Source: Variovorax paradoxus
GTDB taxonomy: Bacteria; Pseudomonadota; Gammaproteobacteria; Burkholderiales; Burkholderiaceae_C
Direction: 5' to 3'
Assembly: GCF_009498455.1 (NCBI RefSeq)
Contig: NZ_CP045644.1
Coordinates: forward strand, 124,001 to 188,000
Length of the DNA stretch: 64,000 bases
Shown: positions 1-10,503 of the stretch, piece after piece
How the letters are laid out: every line of letters starts with the position of its first letter
Position numbering within the stretch: the first letter of the stretch is position 1
Position numbers and translations under genes: made by a program
Notes under the pieces: generated by a model
What the model saw: the letters and a program-made list of their open reading frames with translations, nothing else
Databases searched by the model: none
What the model was told of the DNA's origin: nothing

Positions 1-2
1 TC

Positions 3-203
3 GACGCAGCGCTCATCGGCGCCGCACAGAAGGCCGAGCACTATGAGATCGCGGGCTACACCTCGCTGTGCCTCATGGCCCAGAAGCTGGGCTTTGCCGA
101 CGCCGTTCCCCTGCTCAAGGCCAGCCTGGCCGAAGAGCAGGCGACCGACCAGCGGCTGGGCCTGCTTGCCGAGGCCGCGCAGATCGAAGAAGCGGCCGCC
201 TGA
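3..203 (+). CDS. DUF892 / YciF-type ferritin-like protein, C-terminal part
   Basis: The gene is cut by the left edge of the window and only the last 66 residues are present (DAALIGAAQKAEHYEIAGY onward, ending EEAAA then TGA). The segment has the look of the last helices of the DUF892 (YciE/YciF) ferritin-like family: a helix with Q-K-A-E-H-Y-E supplying carboxylate and histidine ligands, then a helix with L-A-E-E-Q-x-T-D. Family members are small cytosolic four-helix proteins induced in stress and assumed to bind a di-iron site. The location next to DUF1488, dehydrogenase and GH13 genes suits a general-stress cluster. The N-terminal half cannot be assessed. Confidence 0.75.
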   Translation, partial: DAALIGAAQKAEHYEIAGYTSLCLMAQKLGFADAVPLLKASLAEEQATDQRLGLLAEAAQIEEAAA

Positions 204-225
204 GGCGCGGCGATGCGGGGGCGAC

Positions 226-501
226 GTGGACGACCGCTACGAAGGCGACGGGTACGAGTTCAGCATCCGGCTGCTCGACCACCGCCGCCTGTTCGTGCAC
301 GTGACCCGCGCGGCGCTGGAGTTCCTGGCCGGTGATGAACCGGCCGACCAGCTCTCGACGCTCACGGCCTGCATGGGCCTGCTGCGCGAGCGCGCCCTGC
401 TCGTGCATGCGAGCACGGGCGCCGAGCGCGTGGTGCTCGGGCCGGCTGACGTGGCGGGGCCCGCGGACCTGGGTACGCAGAGGACGCCGCTGCTGCACTG
501 A
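226..501 (+). CDS. DUF1488-like small protein
   Basis: 91 residues from a GTG codon 22 bases after the preceding stop. The frame upstream of this GTG reads out of frame through the DUF892 gene, so the GTG is preferred to the ATG at 43. The protein has the DUF1488 pattern: an aromatic-rich strand (GYEFSIRLLDHRRLFVHVT), then ALEFLAG and a helix, then a C-terminal region with RERALLVHAS. Function is unknown for the family. It is probably co-transcribed with the DUF892 gene and lies convergent to the gene ending at 580. The ribosome binding site is weak, so the exact start is uncertain. Confidence 0.55.
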   Translation: MDDRYEGDGYEFSIRLLDHRRLFVHVTRAALEFLAGDEPADQLSTLTACMGLLRERALLVHASTGAERVVLGPADVAGPADLGTQRTPLLH

Positions 502-505
502 GCGC

Positions 506-557
506 GGCGGAGCTCCGCCACCGAGGGTCGGCTCGGGGGCGACGGGCATGCCGAGCC
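506..557. terminator. Possible bidirectional terminator between convergent genes
   Basis: Two hairpin-forming elements lie in the 78-base gap between convergent genes: a perfect 14-base palindrome GGCGGAGCTCCGCC at 506-519, and a 7-bp stem GGCTCGG / CCGAGCC at 530-536 and 551-557. Neither has a good T tract, so intrinsic termination is plausible but weak. Confidence 0.3.
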
Positions 558-579
558 CTTGGTGCTGACGCTTTGCCCT

Positions 580-1086
580 TCAGCGCCGCCGCTTCAGCGC
601 GACGGCGATCAGCGCCAGCGCCGCAATGCCGATCGCCGCCTTGCGCGCCGCGCCCATCGGGTTGTGCCTGAGTTCGGCACGGCCGCCCATCTCGGCATAG
701 AGATTGGGCACATGGCCGCGCGAGAGGTCGTCGATGAGGCCTTCGCCCACATTCACCCGGTCGGCCAGCAGCAGCATCATCCAGTGGCGCAGGTCGTTCT
801 CGGAATGCCTGAAGGCCTGGCGCCGCAGCCAGCCGCTCAGCCCCTTGGGCGGCAGCGTGGTGCCGTAGACCGGCGTGATGCGCGGGCGTTCGGAGGACAC
901 CAGCACGTCGGCATGCGAATGCTGCTGTTCGGGCGGCGGCACCGCATGCGGCAGGCGCGGCGGCGTGCGCTCCATCGGATACGCCGGCCGGTGGGCGTGG
1001 TCGAGGTCGGCGCCCCAGCCGACGATGTGCGCATGGCGCTCGGCCTGGCTGCGCGGCGGGTTCTGTTGTGCGTCTGTGATGATCAT
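580..1086 (-). CDS. Hypothetical protein with C-terminal hydrophobic segment
   Basis: 168 residues with ATG start preceded by TTGGAG at suitable spacing. I do not recognise the family. The N-terminal half is rich in His, Pro and Arg and looks disordered. The middle (about 65-140) contains a likely helical region with RHWMMLLLADRVNVGEGLIDDLSRGHVPNLYAE, quoted here in part: key residues are W, MMLLLADR and the GH-PNLYAE end. A 17-residue hydrophobic stretch (about 148-164) followed by KRRR ends the protein, suggesting a C-terminal membrane anchor. It lies 42 bases downstream of the dehydrogenase gene on the same strand, so the two are probably one operon. Confidence 0.6.
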   Translation of the reverse strand: MIITDAQQNPPRSQAERHAHIVGWGADLDHAHRPAYPMERTPPRLPHAVPPPEQQHSHADVLVSSERPRITPVYGTTLPPKGLSGWLRRQAFRHSENDLRHWMMLLLADRVNVGEGLIDDLSRGHVPNLYAEMGGRAELRHNPMGAARKAAIGIAALALIAVALKRRR

Positions 1087-1128
1087 GCGGATCGCTCCAA
1101 GGGGAATGGCATTCCGGCAGACCGGCCG

Positions 1129-2286
1129 TCAGGCGGCCAGCGCCGAAGGCGGCACGAGCACCGTCTTGATGCAGTTGTCCAGCTTGCTGGAGAACAGGTG
1201 GTACGCATCGGCCACGTCGCGCAGGTCGATGCGGTGCGTGATGACGTCGCTCGGCCGGATGCGCCCCGCCTGGATGTGTTCGATGAGCCGCGGCAGGTGC
1301 CGCTTCACGCTTGCCTGGTTCATGCGCAACGTGAGGCCCTTGTTGATCGCGTTGCCGATCGGCACCGCATTGAAGGTCGGTCCGTACACGCCCACGATCG
1401 ACACACGCCCGCCCTTGCGGACCGCGTTGATGCACCAGTGCAGCACGATCGCCGCGCCGCCCTGCAGCTTGAGCTTCACGCCCAGCAGCGTGTGCGCAAA
1501 GCTGCCTGCGGCTTCGCAGCCTACGCAGTCGATGCACACGTCGGCCCCGAGGCCGTCGGTCATCTTCTTGATGTGGACCGCCATGTCGCCGACCTGCTTG
1601 AAGTCGACCACCTCGCACTGCGCGTAGCGGCGCACGAAGTCGAGCCGGTACTCGACGTGGTCGACCACGATCACGCGGCCCGCGCCCAGCAGCCACGCCG
1701 ACTTGGCGGCAAAGATGCCGATCGGGCCGGCGCCGAAGATCACGACGGTGTCGCCTTCTTCGATGTCGCCCATCTCCGCGGCCTGGTAGCCGGTGGGCAG
1801 CGCATCGGTGAGCAGCACGGCGTCGTCCACGTCCAGGTCGGGCGGGATCACGGTGGGGCCGATGTCGGCCATCGGCACGCGCACGTACTCGGCCTGCCCG
1901 CCGTCGTAGCCGCCCGTGGTGTGCGAGTAGCCGTAGATGCCGCCCACGGCGGTGGCCGAGGGGTTGGTGTCGTGGCAGTTGCTGTAGAGCTCCTTCTGGC
2001 AGAAGTAGCAGTTGCCGCAGAAGATATTGAAAGGCACCAGCACATGCTGGCCCGGCTTCAGGTGCTCCACCGCCGGGCCGACGGCCTCGACCACGCCGGT
2101 GAACTCGTGTCCGAAGGTCGTGCCCACGCGCGTGTCGGGCACGAGCCCGTGGTACAGGTGCAGGTCGGAGCCGCAGATGCACGAACGCGTGACGCGCACG
2201 ATCGCGTCGCCCGGGTGTTCGATCTCCGGCTCGGCCTTGTGCGCAGCGCGCACGCGGTAAGGGCCGCGGTAGTTCATGGCCAGCAT
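1129..2286 (-). CDS. Zinc-dependent alcohol/formaldehyde dehydrogenase
   Basis: 385 residues. The ATG at 2286 is chosen because AAAGGAG lies 9 bases upstream; an ATG 48 bases further out has no such site. This is a medium-chain dehydrogenase: catalytic zinc ligands Cys38 (ICGSDLH) and His60-Glu61 (GHEFTG), structural zinc cysteines at 90, 93, 96 and 104, and a Rossmann GAGPIG at 185-190. The family nearest in overall pattern is the glutathione-independent formaldehyde dehydrogenase / threonine dehydrogenase-like group, so NAD-dependent aldehyde or alcohol oxidation in the cytosol is expected; the true substrate is not shown by sequence. It probably shares a transcript with the hypothetical gene at 580-1086. 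Confidence 0.9.
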   Translation of the reverse strand: MLAMNYRGPYRVRAAHKAEPEIEHPGDAIVRVTRSCICGSDLHLYHGLVPDTRVGTTFGHEFTGVVEAVGPAVEHLKPGQHVLVPFNIFCGNCYFCQKELYSNCHDTNPSATAVGGIYGYSHTTGGYDGGQAEYVRVPMADIGPTVIPPDLDVDDAVLLTDALPTGYQAAEMGDIEEGDTVVIFGAGPIGIFAAKSAWLLGAGRVIVVDHVEYRLDFVRRYAQCEVVDFKQVGDMAVHIKKMTDGLGADVCIDCVGCEAAGSFAHTLLGVKLKLQGGAAIVLHWCINAVRKGGRVSIVGVYGPTFNAVPIGNAINKGLTLRMNQASVKRHLPRLIEHIQAGRIRPSDVITHRIDLRDVADAYHLFSSKLDNCIKTVLVPPSALAA

Positions 2287-2560
2287 GGTGGAAAGCTCCT
2301 TTGGCGGTTGCGGGTGTTGCAGGAAGACAGGCACTCACGCGGCAGGAATTGCCATGCGAGGCCGCGCACTCAAGGGTCCGGCAAGCCGGATGCCTGCGCA
2401 CCGGGGTGGTCCGAAGAGGCCGTTCACCACGCCGGCACGCCAGCGCGCATCCATGGCGGCCCGGCGCAACGGCCCGGCGCAACGGCCCGCCGCCGGGGAG
2501 TGCGGTAGCAATTGCCGCAGGTCTCACCGGTATCTTTGCGCGCCCGCGCTGCGCTTCACT

Positions 2561-2782
2561 TCAATTCGACGGGCGCGTCGGCGAGACATCGCGCGCCTCG
2601 CCGGATTCGCCGCGCCGAGCGGAACGATCGGCAGGCGCGCCGGGGGCCTTCTGTCCATCGGCGGCACGGCGCGTCACCGGGGCTTCGTCGGCCCCCTCGT
2701 CCTCCGGCACCACATCGCGCCGGGCGTTCGGGTTGGACACCAGGACGGGCCTGTTCTGCGGTGGCTTCACATAGTCGACCAT
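2561..2782 (-). CDS. Small acidic/basic hypothetical protein
   Basis: 73 residues beginning MVDYVKPPQNRPVLVSNPNARR. A clear AAAGGAG sits 8 bases before the ATG, which is the main reason for calling it real. The sequence is low-complexity, rich in Arg, Ala, Pro and Glu, and looks intrinsically disordered. No function can be assigned. It sits between the alpha-glucosidase gene (129 bases upstream on the same strand) and the dehydrogenase gene (274 bases downstream). Confidence 0.5.
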   Translation of the reverse strand: MVDYVKPPQNRPVLVSNPNARRDVVPEDEGADEAPVTRRAADGQKAPGAPADRSARRGESGEARDVSPTRPSN

Positions 2783-2911
2783 GGATCGTGCTCCTTTCGT
2801 TCCGGCGAAGGATCCCCGTGCGGGCAGCGAGGCCGATGTAGGAGCGGGCCGCTGAAGTTTGCCGCCCGATGGCGACGGGCCGCGCCGCTGACGTGCCCCC
2901 GTCGCCGTAAC

Positions 2912-4522
<1,611 letters not shown>

Positions 4523-4581
4523 CGCGTTTTCCTTTCGTGTTTGCGTGTTGCGAGGTCTCGATCTTCAGGAGGTTCCCCGCG

Positions 4582-6246
4582 ATGATCAACGATCTTTGGT
4601 ACAAGAACGCCGTGGTCTATTGCCTCTCCGTGGGGACCTTCATGGACTCCAACGGCGACGGCTGCGGTGACTTCGAAGGACTGACACGGCGGCTGGAATA
4701 CCTGCACGGCCTGGGCGTCACCACCTTGTGGCTGATGCCCTTCCATCCCTCGCCGGGGCGCGACGACGGCTACGATGTTTCCGACTATTACAACGTCGAT
4801 CCGCGCTTCGGCACGCTCGGCGATTTCGTCGAGTTCACGCACTCGGCTTCGCGCCTGGGCATGCGCGTGCTGATGGACCTCGTGGTCAACCACACCTCGG
4901 TGCAACACCCCTGGTTCCAGCAGGCGCGCAAGGATCGAAAGTCAAACTATCACAACTGGTACGTGTGGTCCGACAAGAAACCGGCCCGCTACACCGACGG
5001 TGTGGTTTTCCCCGGCGTCCAGAAATCGACCTGGACCTTCGACAAGATCGCAAGGCGCTGGTACTTCCACCGCTTCTACGATTTCCAACCCGACCTGAAC
5101 ACGGCCAACCCCGATGTGCAGGCGGAGATCCTCAAGATCATGGGCTTCTGGACCCAGATGGGCGTGTCGGGCTTTCGCATGGACGCCGTGCCCTTCGTGA
5201 TCGGCGCCAAGGGGCCGGGAGTGGTTCGGCCCACGGAGAAGTTCGACATGCTGCGCCAATTCCGCGAACTGCTCCAGTGGCGCCGGGGCGACGCGATCAT
5301 CCTGGCCGAAGCCAACGTGCTGCCCAGGACCAACATGTCGTACTTCGGCGCCGAGGGCGAGCGGCTGCACATGATGTTCAATTTCCGGGTCAACCAGCAC
5401 CTGTTCCACGCCATGGCCATTGCCGACGCGCGGCCGCTGGCGAAGGCGCTGGAGGCCACGCGGGAGCGCCCGCCCACCTCGCAATGGGCCATGTTCCTGC
5501 GCAACCACGACGAACTGGACTTGGGGCGCCTGAGCCGCGCGCAGCGCGCGCGCGTGTTCGCCGCCTTCGGGCCCGACAAGGACATGCAGCTGTACGACCG
5601 CGGCATCCGCCGCAGGCTGGCACCGATGCTCGGCGGCAACCGGCGCCGCCTCGAACTGGCCTACAGCCTGATGCTCACGCTGCCCGGCACGCCGGTGATC
5701 CGCTATGGCGACGAGATCGGCATGGGCGACGACCTGAGCCTGCCAGAGCGCAACTGCACGCGCACCCCCATGCAGTGGTCCACCGAGCGCCAGGGCGGTT
5801 TCACCGTGTCGTCGAAACCCATCCTGCCCGTCATCTCCGGCGGGGCGTATGGCTTCGAGCACGTGAACGTGGCGGCCCAGCGGCGCGACCCCGAGTCGCT
5901 TCTCAACTGGATGGAACGCGTCTTCCGGATGCGAAAGGAAGTGCCGGAGATCGGATGGGGCGATTTCGAAGTGATTTCGCACGACGAACACGCGGTGCTC
6001 ATCGTGCGCTACGAGTGGCGAGGCAACGGCGCCCTCTTCGTGCACAACCTCGGCGAGAACCCGCTGGAAATCAAGATCGCCGCCAAGGCGCTCGGCAAGC
6101 ACGGCGGGCAACTGATCAACCTGCTCTCGGACGCGCACAGCCGCGCCGACCCTCAAGGCAGGCACTGCATGCTTCTGGAGCCCTACGGCTACCGATGGTT
6201 CCGGGTCGGCCGGCTCGACTACCTTCTCAAGCGCGACGAGATGTGA
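4582..6246 (+). CDS. GH13 alpha-amylase family protein, trehalose-synthase-like
   Basis: 554 residues; the ATG at 4582 has AGGAGG about 9 bases upstream, whereas the longer open frame runs back through the divergent gene. GH13 motifs: DSNGDGCGD at 22-30, VVNHTSVQHPWF near 101, GFRMD with nucleophile Asp201, ILAEAN with acid/base Glu243, RNHDELD with Asp310. The segment RTPMQWS plus the YNVDPRFGTLGDF opening resemble the catalytic domain of trehalose synthase (maltose alpha-D-glucosyltransferase), without the fused maltokinase domain. A plain alpha-glucosidase role is the alternative. Cytosolic; divergent partner of the alpha-glucosidase at 2912-4522. Confidence 0.85.
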   Translation: MINDLWYKNAVVYCLSVGTFMDSNGDGCGDFEGLTRRLEYLHGLGVTTLWLMPFHPSPGRDDGYDVSDYYNVDPRFGTLGDFVEFTHSASRLGMRVLMDLVVNHTSVQHPWFQQARKDRKSNYHNWYVWSDKKPARYTDGVVFPGVQKSTWTFDKIARRWYFHRFYDFQPDLNTANPDVQAEILKIMGFWTQMGVSGFRMDAVPFVIGAKGPGVVRPTEKFDMLRQFRELLQWRRGDAIILAEANVLPRTNMSYFGAEGERLHMMFNFRVNQHLFHAMAIADARPLAKALEATRERPPTSQWAMFLRNHDELDLGRLSRAQRARVFAAFGPDKDMQLYDRGIRRRLAPMLGGNRRRLELAYSLMLTLPGTPVIRYGDEIGMGDDLSLPERNCTRTPMQWSTERQGGFTVSSKPILPVISGGAYGFEHVNVAAQRRDPESLLNWMERVFRMRKEVPEIGWGDFEVISHDEHAVLIVRYEWRGNGALFVHNLGENPLEIKIAAKALGKHGGQLINLLSDAHSRADPQGRHCMLLEPYGYRWFRVGRLDYLLKRDEM

Positions 6247-6293
6247 AAGCAGCGCCTGTTCATCATCAACAACCCCGCACCAAGGAGAGCCAG

Positions 6294-6779
6294 ATGAAAG
6301 ATAGCGAACACGCCTCGGCGCACACAGGCAGCCACAACTACCTCCTGTTTGCAGTGAACATGCTGCTCAGCTTCATTGCCATGTACGTCCTCATGTTTTC
6401 CATGATCGACGGCTGGGGCGACTTCCGGAACAACCTCAACATGTTCTACATGGCACTCAGCATGGTCGCGCCCATGGGCATCTTCATGCTGGCCACGATG
6501 CGGGGGATGTACCGCAACAAGGCGATCAACGGTGCGCTCTATACCGGGCTCGCGATGCTGTTTGTCGCCGCCCTTGCCGGGACGCGGCAGCAGAGCCTCA
6601 TCGGCGACGGGCAGTTCATCGCGTCGATGGTGCCGCATCACTCGGGCGCGATTCTCATGTGCCGCGAGGCCCAGCTGAAGGATGCCGAACTGGTCGCGCT
6701 GTGCAAGCGGATATCCAGCTCCCAGCGTAGCGAGATCGAGCAGATGAATGCGATTCGGAAAAGGCTGTCTGCGGGTTAG
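6294..6779 (+). CDS. DUF305-like membrane protein
   Basis: 161 residues, ATG with AAGGAG 9 bases upstream, 47 bases after the GH13 stop. Three hydrophobic helices occupy about 14-37, 50-67 and 78-92, followed by a cytosolic or periplasmic tail carrying the DUF305 signature FIASMVPHHSGAILMCREA, with the two adjacent histidines. DUF305 proteins are thought to be four-helix, metal-associated domains, often near copper or stress genes; the biochemical role is not established. Convergent with the SARP regulator, with only 14 bases between stops. Confidence 0.75.
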   Translation: MKDSEHASAHTGSHNYLLFAVNMLLSFIAMYVLMFSMIDGWGDFRNNLNMFYMALSMVAPMGIFMLATMRGMYRNKAINGALYTGLAMLFVAALAGTRQQSLIGDGQFIASMVPHHSGAILMCREAQLKDAELVALCKRISSSQRSEIEQMNAIRKRLSAG

Positions 6780-6793
6780 CGCCGGGGGGTTAC

Positions 6794-9700
6794 CTAGCCG
6801 GCCAGTTCCTGGCAGCGCGCGGCGTCCGGCGCATGGCCGCAGACGCGGAACTCCTGTGCCGCCGCGGCGAAGCCTTCGCGCGCGGCAGCGACACGGCCCG
6901 CCGCCAGTTCGATGTGGGCCCGCGCCTCGTGCAGCGACGCGTACCAGGCCGGCAGCTTCATCACCACGTGGGCCAGGTACTCGGACTGCTGCTGGTGGCG
7001 GGCCGCCAGGTCCAGCTCGCGCGCCCTGGCGGCCGCGATGGTGGCCGGGATGGCGAAGGTGATGCGGCAGCCGGGGCAGCTTTCCAGCGGGCCGCGCACG
7101 TTGGCTTCGGCTTCCTCCAAGACGCCCAGTGCGACATCGGGCTGCGTGGCCATCGCGATGCGGGTGCCGTAGATGCGGTCCAGCAGGTGAAAGCCGACAT
7201 CGGACTGCCGCGCGACGTCGAGCGCTTCGTCGAGCAGGCCGCGCGCCCGGTCCATCTGCCCGCGGTAGATCGCCAGTTCGGAGCGGCGCTGCAGCGACAG
7301 CGCTTCGCCCGTCGCACCGCCGATCGCGCGGTGCATGCGCCCGCCGGCCACGAGGTCTTGCTCGGCGGCGTCGAGCTGGCCGCTGAGCAGCCAGGCCTCG
7401 CCGCGCAGCGTGACGGCGAATGCATGCCCGCGCGCCGCGCCCAGCCGCTGCGCTTCGGTCGCCAGCGCATCGGCGAATGAGATGACCTCGGCATACGGCC
7501 GCGAGCCGTACAGGAAGCGCTGCGTGATGCACAGGTGGCCGTCGAACACGCGCACCGCCAGCTGCGGCAGGTGGCTCGTCTCCTTGAGGTCGGCCCAGAT
7601 GCTGCCGTGCAGGTCGCCGCGCGCGTGCGCCGCTGCGGCTTGCGACCAGGAGGCGATCACGAGCGTGCCTTCGTCGCCGGTCTCCAAGGCAATCCGGCGC
7701 ACCTCGGCCGACCGGCGCGTGCCTTCGGCGGGGTCGCCGAAGCCCAGGGCCGCCGCGCCGCTGTACGCCAGCGCTTCGGCCAGGCGCCCCGCCACGGTGG
7801 TGGGATGCACGTCCTGCAGGTACTTCAGCGCACCGGGCGGATCGCTCATCTTCACTTGCGCCAGGGCGCGCTTGGCGCGCAATTCGTGCGACAGCGCCTC
7901 CGGCGCGACAGCGGCGGCGGCGTCGTAAGCAGCCAGGGTGCCGGGCCGGCCCAGCGCGTCCAGGGCTTCGGCACGCAGCGCCAGTGCGTCCGGCTGCGTC
8001 GCCCGGTGCGCGAGCAGCGGCTCGACGTGGCGCAACACGTCTTCGCAGGCGCCGAGACGAAAGGCTTGGCGCGCGGCCGCCAACGCGCAGGGAATCGCCC
8101 GATCGGCATCGCCTGCGGCGAGCCAGTGGTGGCCCACCAGGCCCGGCGCCGCGCCGCCTTGCTCCAGCCGCGTCGCCACGTCGCGATGCAACAGCACACG
8201 CCGGTGCGGCGGGATGCCTTCGGCCAGCGCCTCGCGCACGAGCGCATGGCGGAAACGGTAGCGGCCATCGGCCACCACCAGCACGCCTGCGGCCAGCGCC
8301 TGGTCGAGCCGCGCCAACGCGTCATGGCCCTCGTCGGTGGCCAGCGCCACGGCCGTGGCCACGTCGAAATCGTCGGCCGACAGCGCCAACCGGCGCAGGG
8401 CCTCCGTCGTGCCGGGGTCCAGGTCGCACAGGCGTTCGGCCAGCGCCGACGACACGCTGCGGGGCATCGCCCCCGCGGCGCCGTCTGATGTGGCTGCAGC
8501 GCGCGTGAGCTCGACCACGGCAAACGGCAGGCCTTCGGCACGGCGCGCGATGGCGGTGGCGACCTCGCCTGTCATCGGTGCGTCGGCCGAGCGGGCTGCG
8601 AGCAGCGCCGCCTCTTCCTCGGACAGCGGCCCCAGTTCAAGGGCCTCCAGCTGGCCGGCGCGCAGCAGGCGCGAGGTGTTCCGGTCCAGCAGGGGCGGCA
8701 GCGCGTGCCGACATGCGAGCAGCACGAACACCGGCGGGCCGCTCGCGACCAGTTGCGTCAGCGTCTCGGCGCTCGCGTCGTCCGCTGCGTGCGCGTCGTC
8801 GACGATGAGCAGCACCGGCTTTTGCGAGGCGGTGGCCAGCAGCAGCCGGCGCACGGCGCCCACCATCTGGTGGCGCCCGAGCGGCAGGGCCAGCGGTTGC
8901 ACGTCGCCCGAGGCGGTCATCTGCGCCAGCACGGCCTGGGCGTGCGCACCGATGGCCTGTGCCGCGTCGGGCAGTTCGCCGAGCAAGGGCTCCACCAGGT
9001 CGGCCGCGATGCCGTAGGGCCGGCTCCAGTCGCTGGCCTGCAACGAGCGCACCTGCCAGCCCAGGCCCCGCGCTTCTTCGGCGACGCGGCGGCAGAAAGC
9101 GGTCTTGCCCATGCCCGCCGGCGCGCGCACCACCGCGCCACCTGGACGGCCCGCGAGGCTGGCACGCAGCCACCCCAGCACACGCACCAGCTCCATGGCA
9201 CGGCCGACGAAACGCGGCGCGGCGCCTTCCAGGCCCGCGACGCAGTCGCGGTACAGCGCCTCGGCCGAGGCGCCGGGGCGCATGCCCAAGGTCTGCTGCA
9301 GGTGGTCGCGCAGGTGGCCGTACCAGCGCAGCGCCGAAGAGCGCCGCCCGGCCGCCAGCTCCTCGCGCATCAACTGGACATGGGCCGCCTCGTCGGTGGG
9401 ATCTTCGCGCACCAGCCGTTCCAGGTCGCCGGTCTGGCGCAACAGCCGCAGGAACTTGTCGCGCAAGCGCTGGCGCGGCGCCTCGGTCCAGGCTTCGTAG
9501 CGGGCGTCGGGCAGGAGGTCGCCGCTGTAGAGCTGCGCGGCCGCCTTGCAGGCCTGCGGATCGCCGCTGCCCAAGGCTTCGTCGGCGGCGCGCTCGAACC
9601 GGTCGACGTCACACGCCACCGCACGGTCGGGCAGCAGGAACACCCGGCCGCCTCGCAACACGAGCGCGTCGGGCCGGCCGATGAACTGGCGCGCGTGGTG

Positions 9701-9973
9701 CGCGGCCTTGCGCAGGTTGGCGCTGCCCGCGTCGGGGTCCAGGTGCGGCCAGAGCGCTTCCACCACCTGCTCGTTCGCCAGGCTGCGGTCGGGCTGCAGC
9801 GCCAGCAGTTGCAGCAACTCGGCGGCTCGCCGGGTCAGCGGCACCGGGGGGACCAGTGGCACCGGCGGCGTCTGGGAGGGTACCCCGACCGCGGCCGGCC
9901 TCACGCTCAGGCGAAACGGGCCCAGCAGCCGGATCGACACGGCATCGGACGACGGAGTCGTTGAGGGCGACAT
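6794..9973 (-). CDS. SARP/BTAD-type transcriptional regulator with AAA-type ATPase domain
   Basis: 1059 residues; ATG at 9973 follows GGAAAGGAA. Domains in order: an OmpR-like winged-helix DNA-binding domain (about 12-115, SIRLLGPFRLSV...LRKAAHHARQF), a bacterial transcriptional activation domain (about 120-250), a signal-transducing ATPase with Walker A APAGMGKTA (285-292) and a Walker B-type LLIVDDAHAADD further on, then about 500 residues of tetratricopeptide-like helices. This is the architecture of large SARP/LuxR-type activators common in actinomycetes and scattered in Burkholderiales. It is divergent from a cupin-methyltransferase pair, the likely target. The ligand sensed is unknown. 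Confidence 0.85.
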   Translation of the reverse strand: MSPSTTPSSDAVSIRLLGPFRLSVRPAAVGVPSQTPPVPLVPPVPLTRRAAELLQLLALQPDRSLANEQVVEALWPHLDPDAGSANLRKAAHHARQFIGRPDALVLRGGRVFLLPDRAVACDVDRFERAADEALGSGDPQACKAAAQLYSGDLLPDARYEAWTEAPRQRLRDKFLRLLRQTGDLERLVREDPTDEAAHVQLMREELAAGRRSSALRWYGHLRDHLQQTLGMRPGASAEALYRDCVAGLEGAAPRFVGRAMELVRVLGWLRASLAGRPGGAVVRAPAGMGKTAFCRRVAEEARGLGWQVRSLQASDWSRPYGIAADLVEPLLGELPDAAQAIGAHAQAVLAQMTASGDVQPLALPLGRHQMVGAVRRLLLATASQKPVLLIVDDAHAADDASAETLTQLVASGPPVFVLLACRHALPPLLDRNTSRLLRAGQLEALELGPLSEEEAALLAARSADAPMTGEVATAIARRAEGLPFAVVELTRAAATSDGAAGAMPRSVSSALAERLCDLDPGTTEALRRLALSADDFDVATAVALATDEGHDALARLDQALAAGVLVVADGRYRFRHALVREALAEGIPPHRRVLLHRDVATRLEQGGAAPGLVGHHWLAAGDADRAIPCALAAARQAFRLGACEDVLRHVEPLLAHRATQPDALALRAEALDALGRPGTLAAYDAAAAVAPEALSHELRAKRALAQVKMSDPPGALKYLQDVHPTTVAGRLAEALAYSGAAALGFGDPAEGTRRSAEVRRIALETGDEGTLVIASWSQAAAAHARGDLHGSIWADLKETSHLPQLAVRVFDGHLCITQRFLYGSRPYAEVISFADALATEAQRLGAARGHAFAVTLRGEAWLLSGQLDAAEQDLVAGGRMHRAIGGATGEALSLQRRSELAIYRGQMDRARGLLDEALDVARQSDVGFHLLDRIYGTRIAMATQPDVALGVLEEAEANVRGPLESCPGCRITFAIPATIAAARARELDLAARHQQQSEYLAHVVMKLPAWYASLHEARAHIELAAGRVAAAREGFAAAAQEFRVCGHAPDAARCQELAG

Positions 9974-10002
9974 CGCGATTCCTTTCCACCGACACAAGGC
10001 CG

Positions 10003-10019
10003 GGAACGTTTCAGGAACG
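10003..10019. promoter_or_regulatory. Candidate SARP operator: GGAACG direct repeat
   Basis: The hexamer GGAACG occurs at 10003-10008 and 10014-10019, start to start 11 bases, in the 143-base gap between the SARP gene and the cupin gene. SARP activators of actinomycetes are known to bind short direct repeats spaced one helical turn apart. Only two copies are visible, so this is suggestive rather than established. Confidence 0.35.
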
Positions 10020-10116
10020 CCAAGCGTGGAGCATCAGTATGCCGTCTATCGAACCTGGCGGGTGCAACGAATAGACGCACCACCCCCGCGCCCGCGAACC
10101 TCTCGAGGAGCACCTC

Positions 10117-10503
10117 ATGCACATGGCAAAAGACGAAGTCGACGTGAAGATGGAGATTCCCGGTGCCGTGATCCGGCAGCGCTTGAATTTCGGCGACGCG
10201 ACCGGCTACAGCAAGATCAGCGGCGAGTACTTCACGCTGTCGGCGGGCGTCGACACGACGCCGCTCTTCCAGGGCCTGAACCACAACTCGTGCCATTGCC
10301 CGCACTGGGGATTCGTGCTCAAGGGCCAGATCACCACCACCGACGATGCCGGGGGACAGGAAACGGTCAAGACCAACGACCTGTTCTATTGGCCGCCCGG
10401 CCACAACGTCAAGGTCGACGCCGACGCGGAGATCGTGATGTTCAGCCCGCAACACGAGCACACGCAGGTGATCAACCACATGATCGAGAAGGTGAAGTCA
10501 TGA
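10117..10503 (+). CDS. Cupin-domain protein
   Basis: 128 residues, starting MHMAKDEVDVKMEI; GAGGAGC lies before the first ATG, and a second in-frame ATG follows two codons later. A single cupin barrel is visible: HNSCHCPHWGFVLKGQITTTDD around 68-88, and a second half with TNDLFYWPPGH and a final EHTQVINHM. The histidine-rich first motif suggests metal binding. No enzyme activity can be assigned; small cupins of this kind may be isomerases, dioxygenases or ligand sensors. It overlaps the methyltransferase start by ATGA, so the two are translationally coupled. Confidence 0.75.
   Translation: MHMAKDEVDVKMEIPGAVIRQRLNFGDATGYSKISGEYFTLSAGVDTTPLFQGLNHNSCHCPHWGFVLKGQITTTDDAGGQETVKTNDLFYWPPGHNVKVDADAEIVMFSPQHEHTQVINHMIEKVKS

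Noticed and set aside
362..2527. A 721-codon minus-strand open frame
   Set aside because: Out-of-frame shadow of the dehydrogenase and its downstream gene, dominated by Arg, Ala, Pro and Gly.
4728..6779. A 683-codon plus-strand open frame across the second GH13 gene
   Set aside because: Only its last 161 codons (the DUF305 gene from 6294) are real; the rest is an Arg-rich shadow of the GH13 frame.
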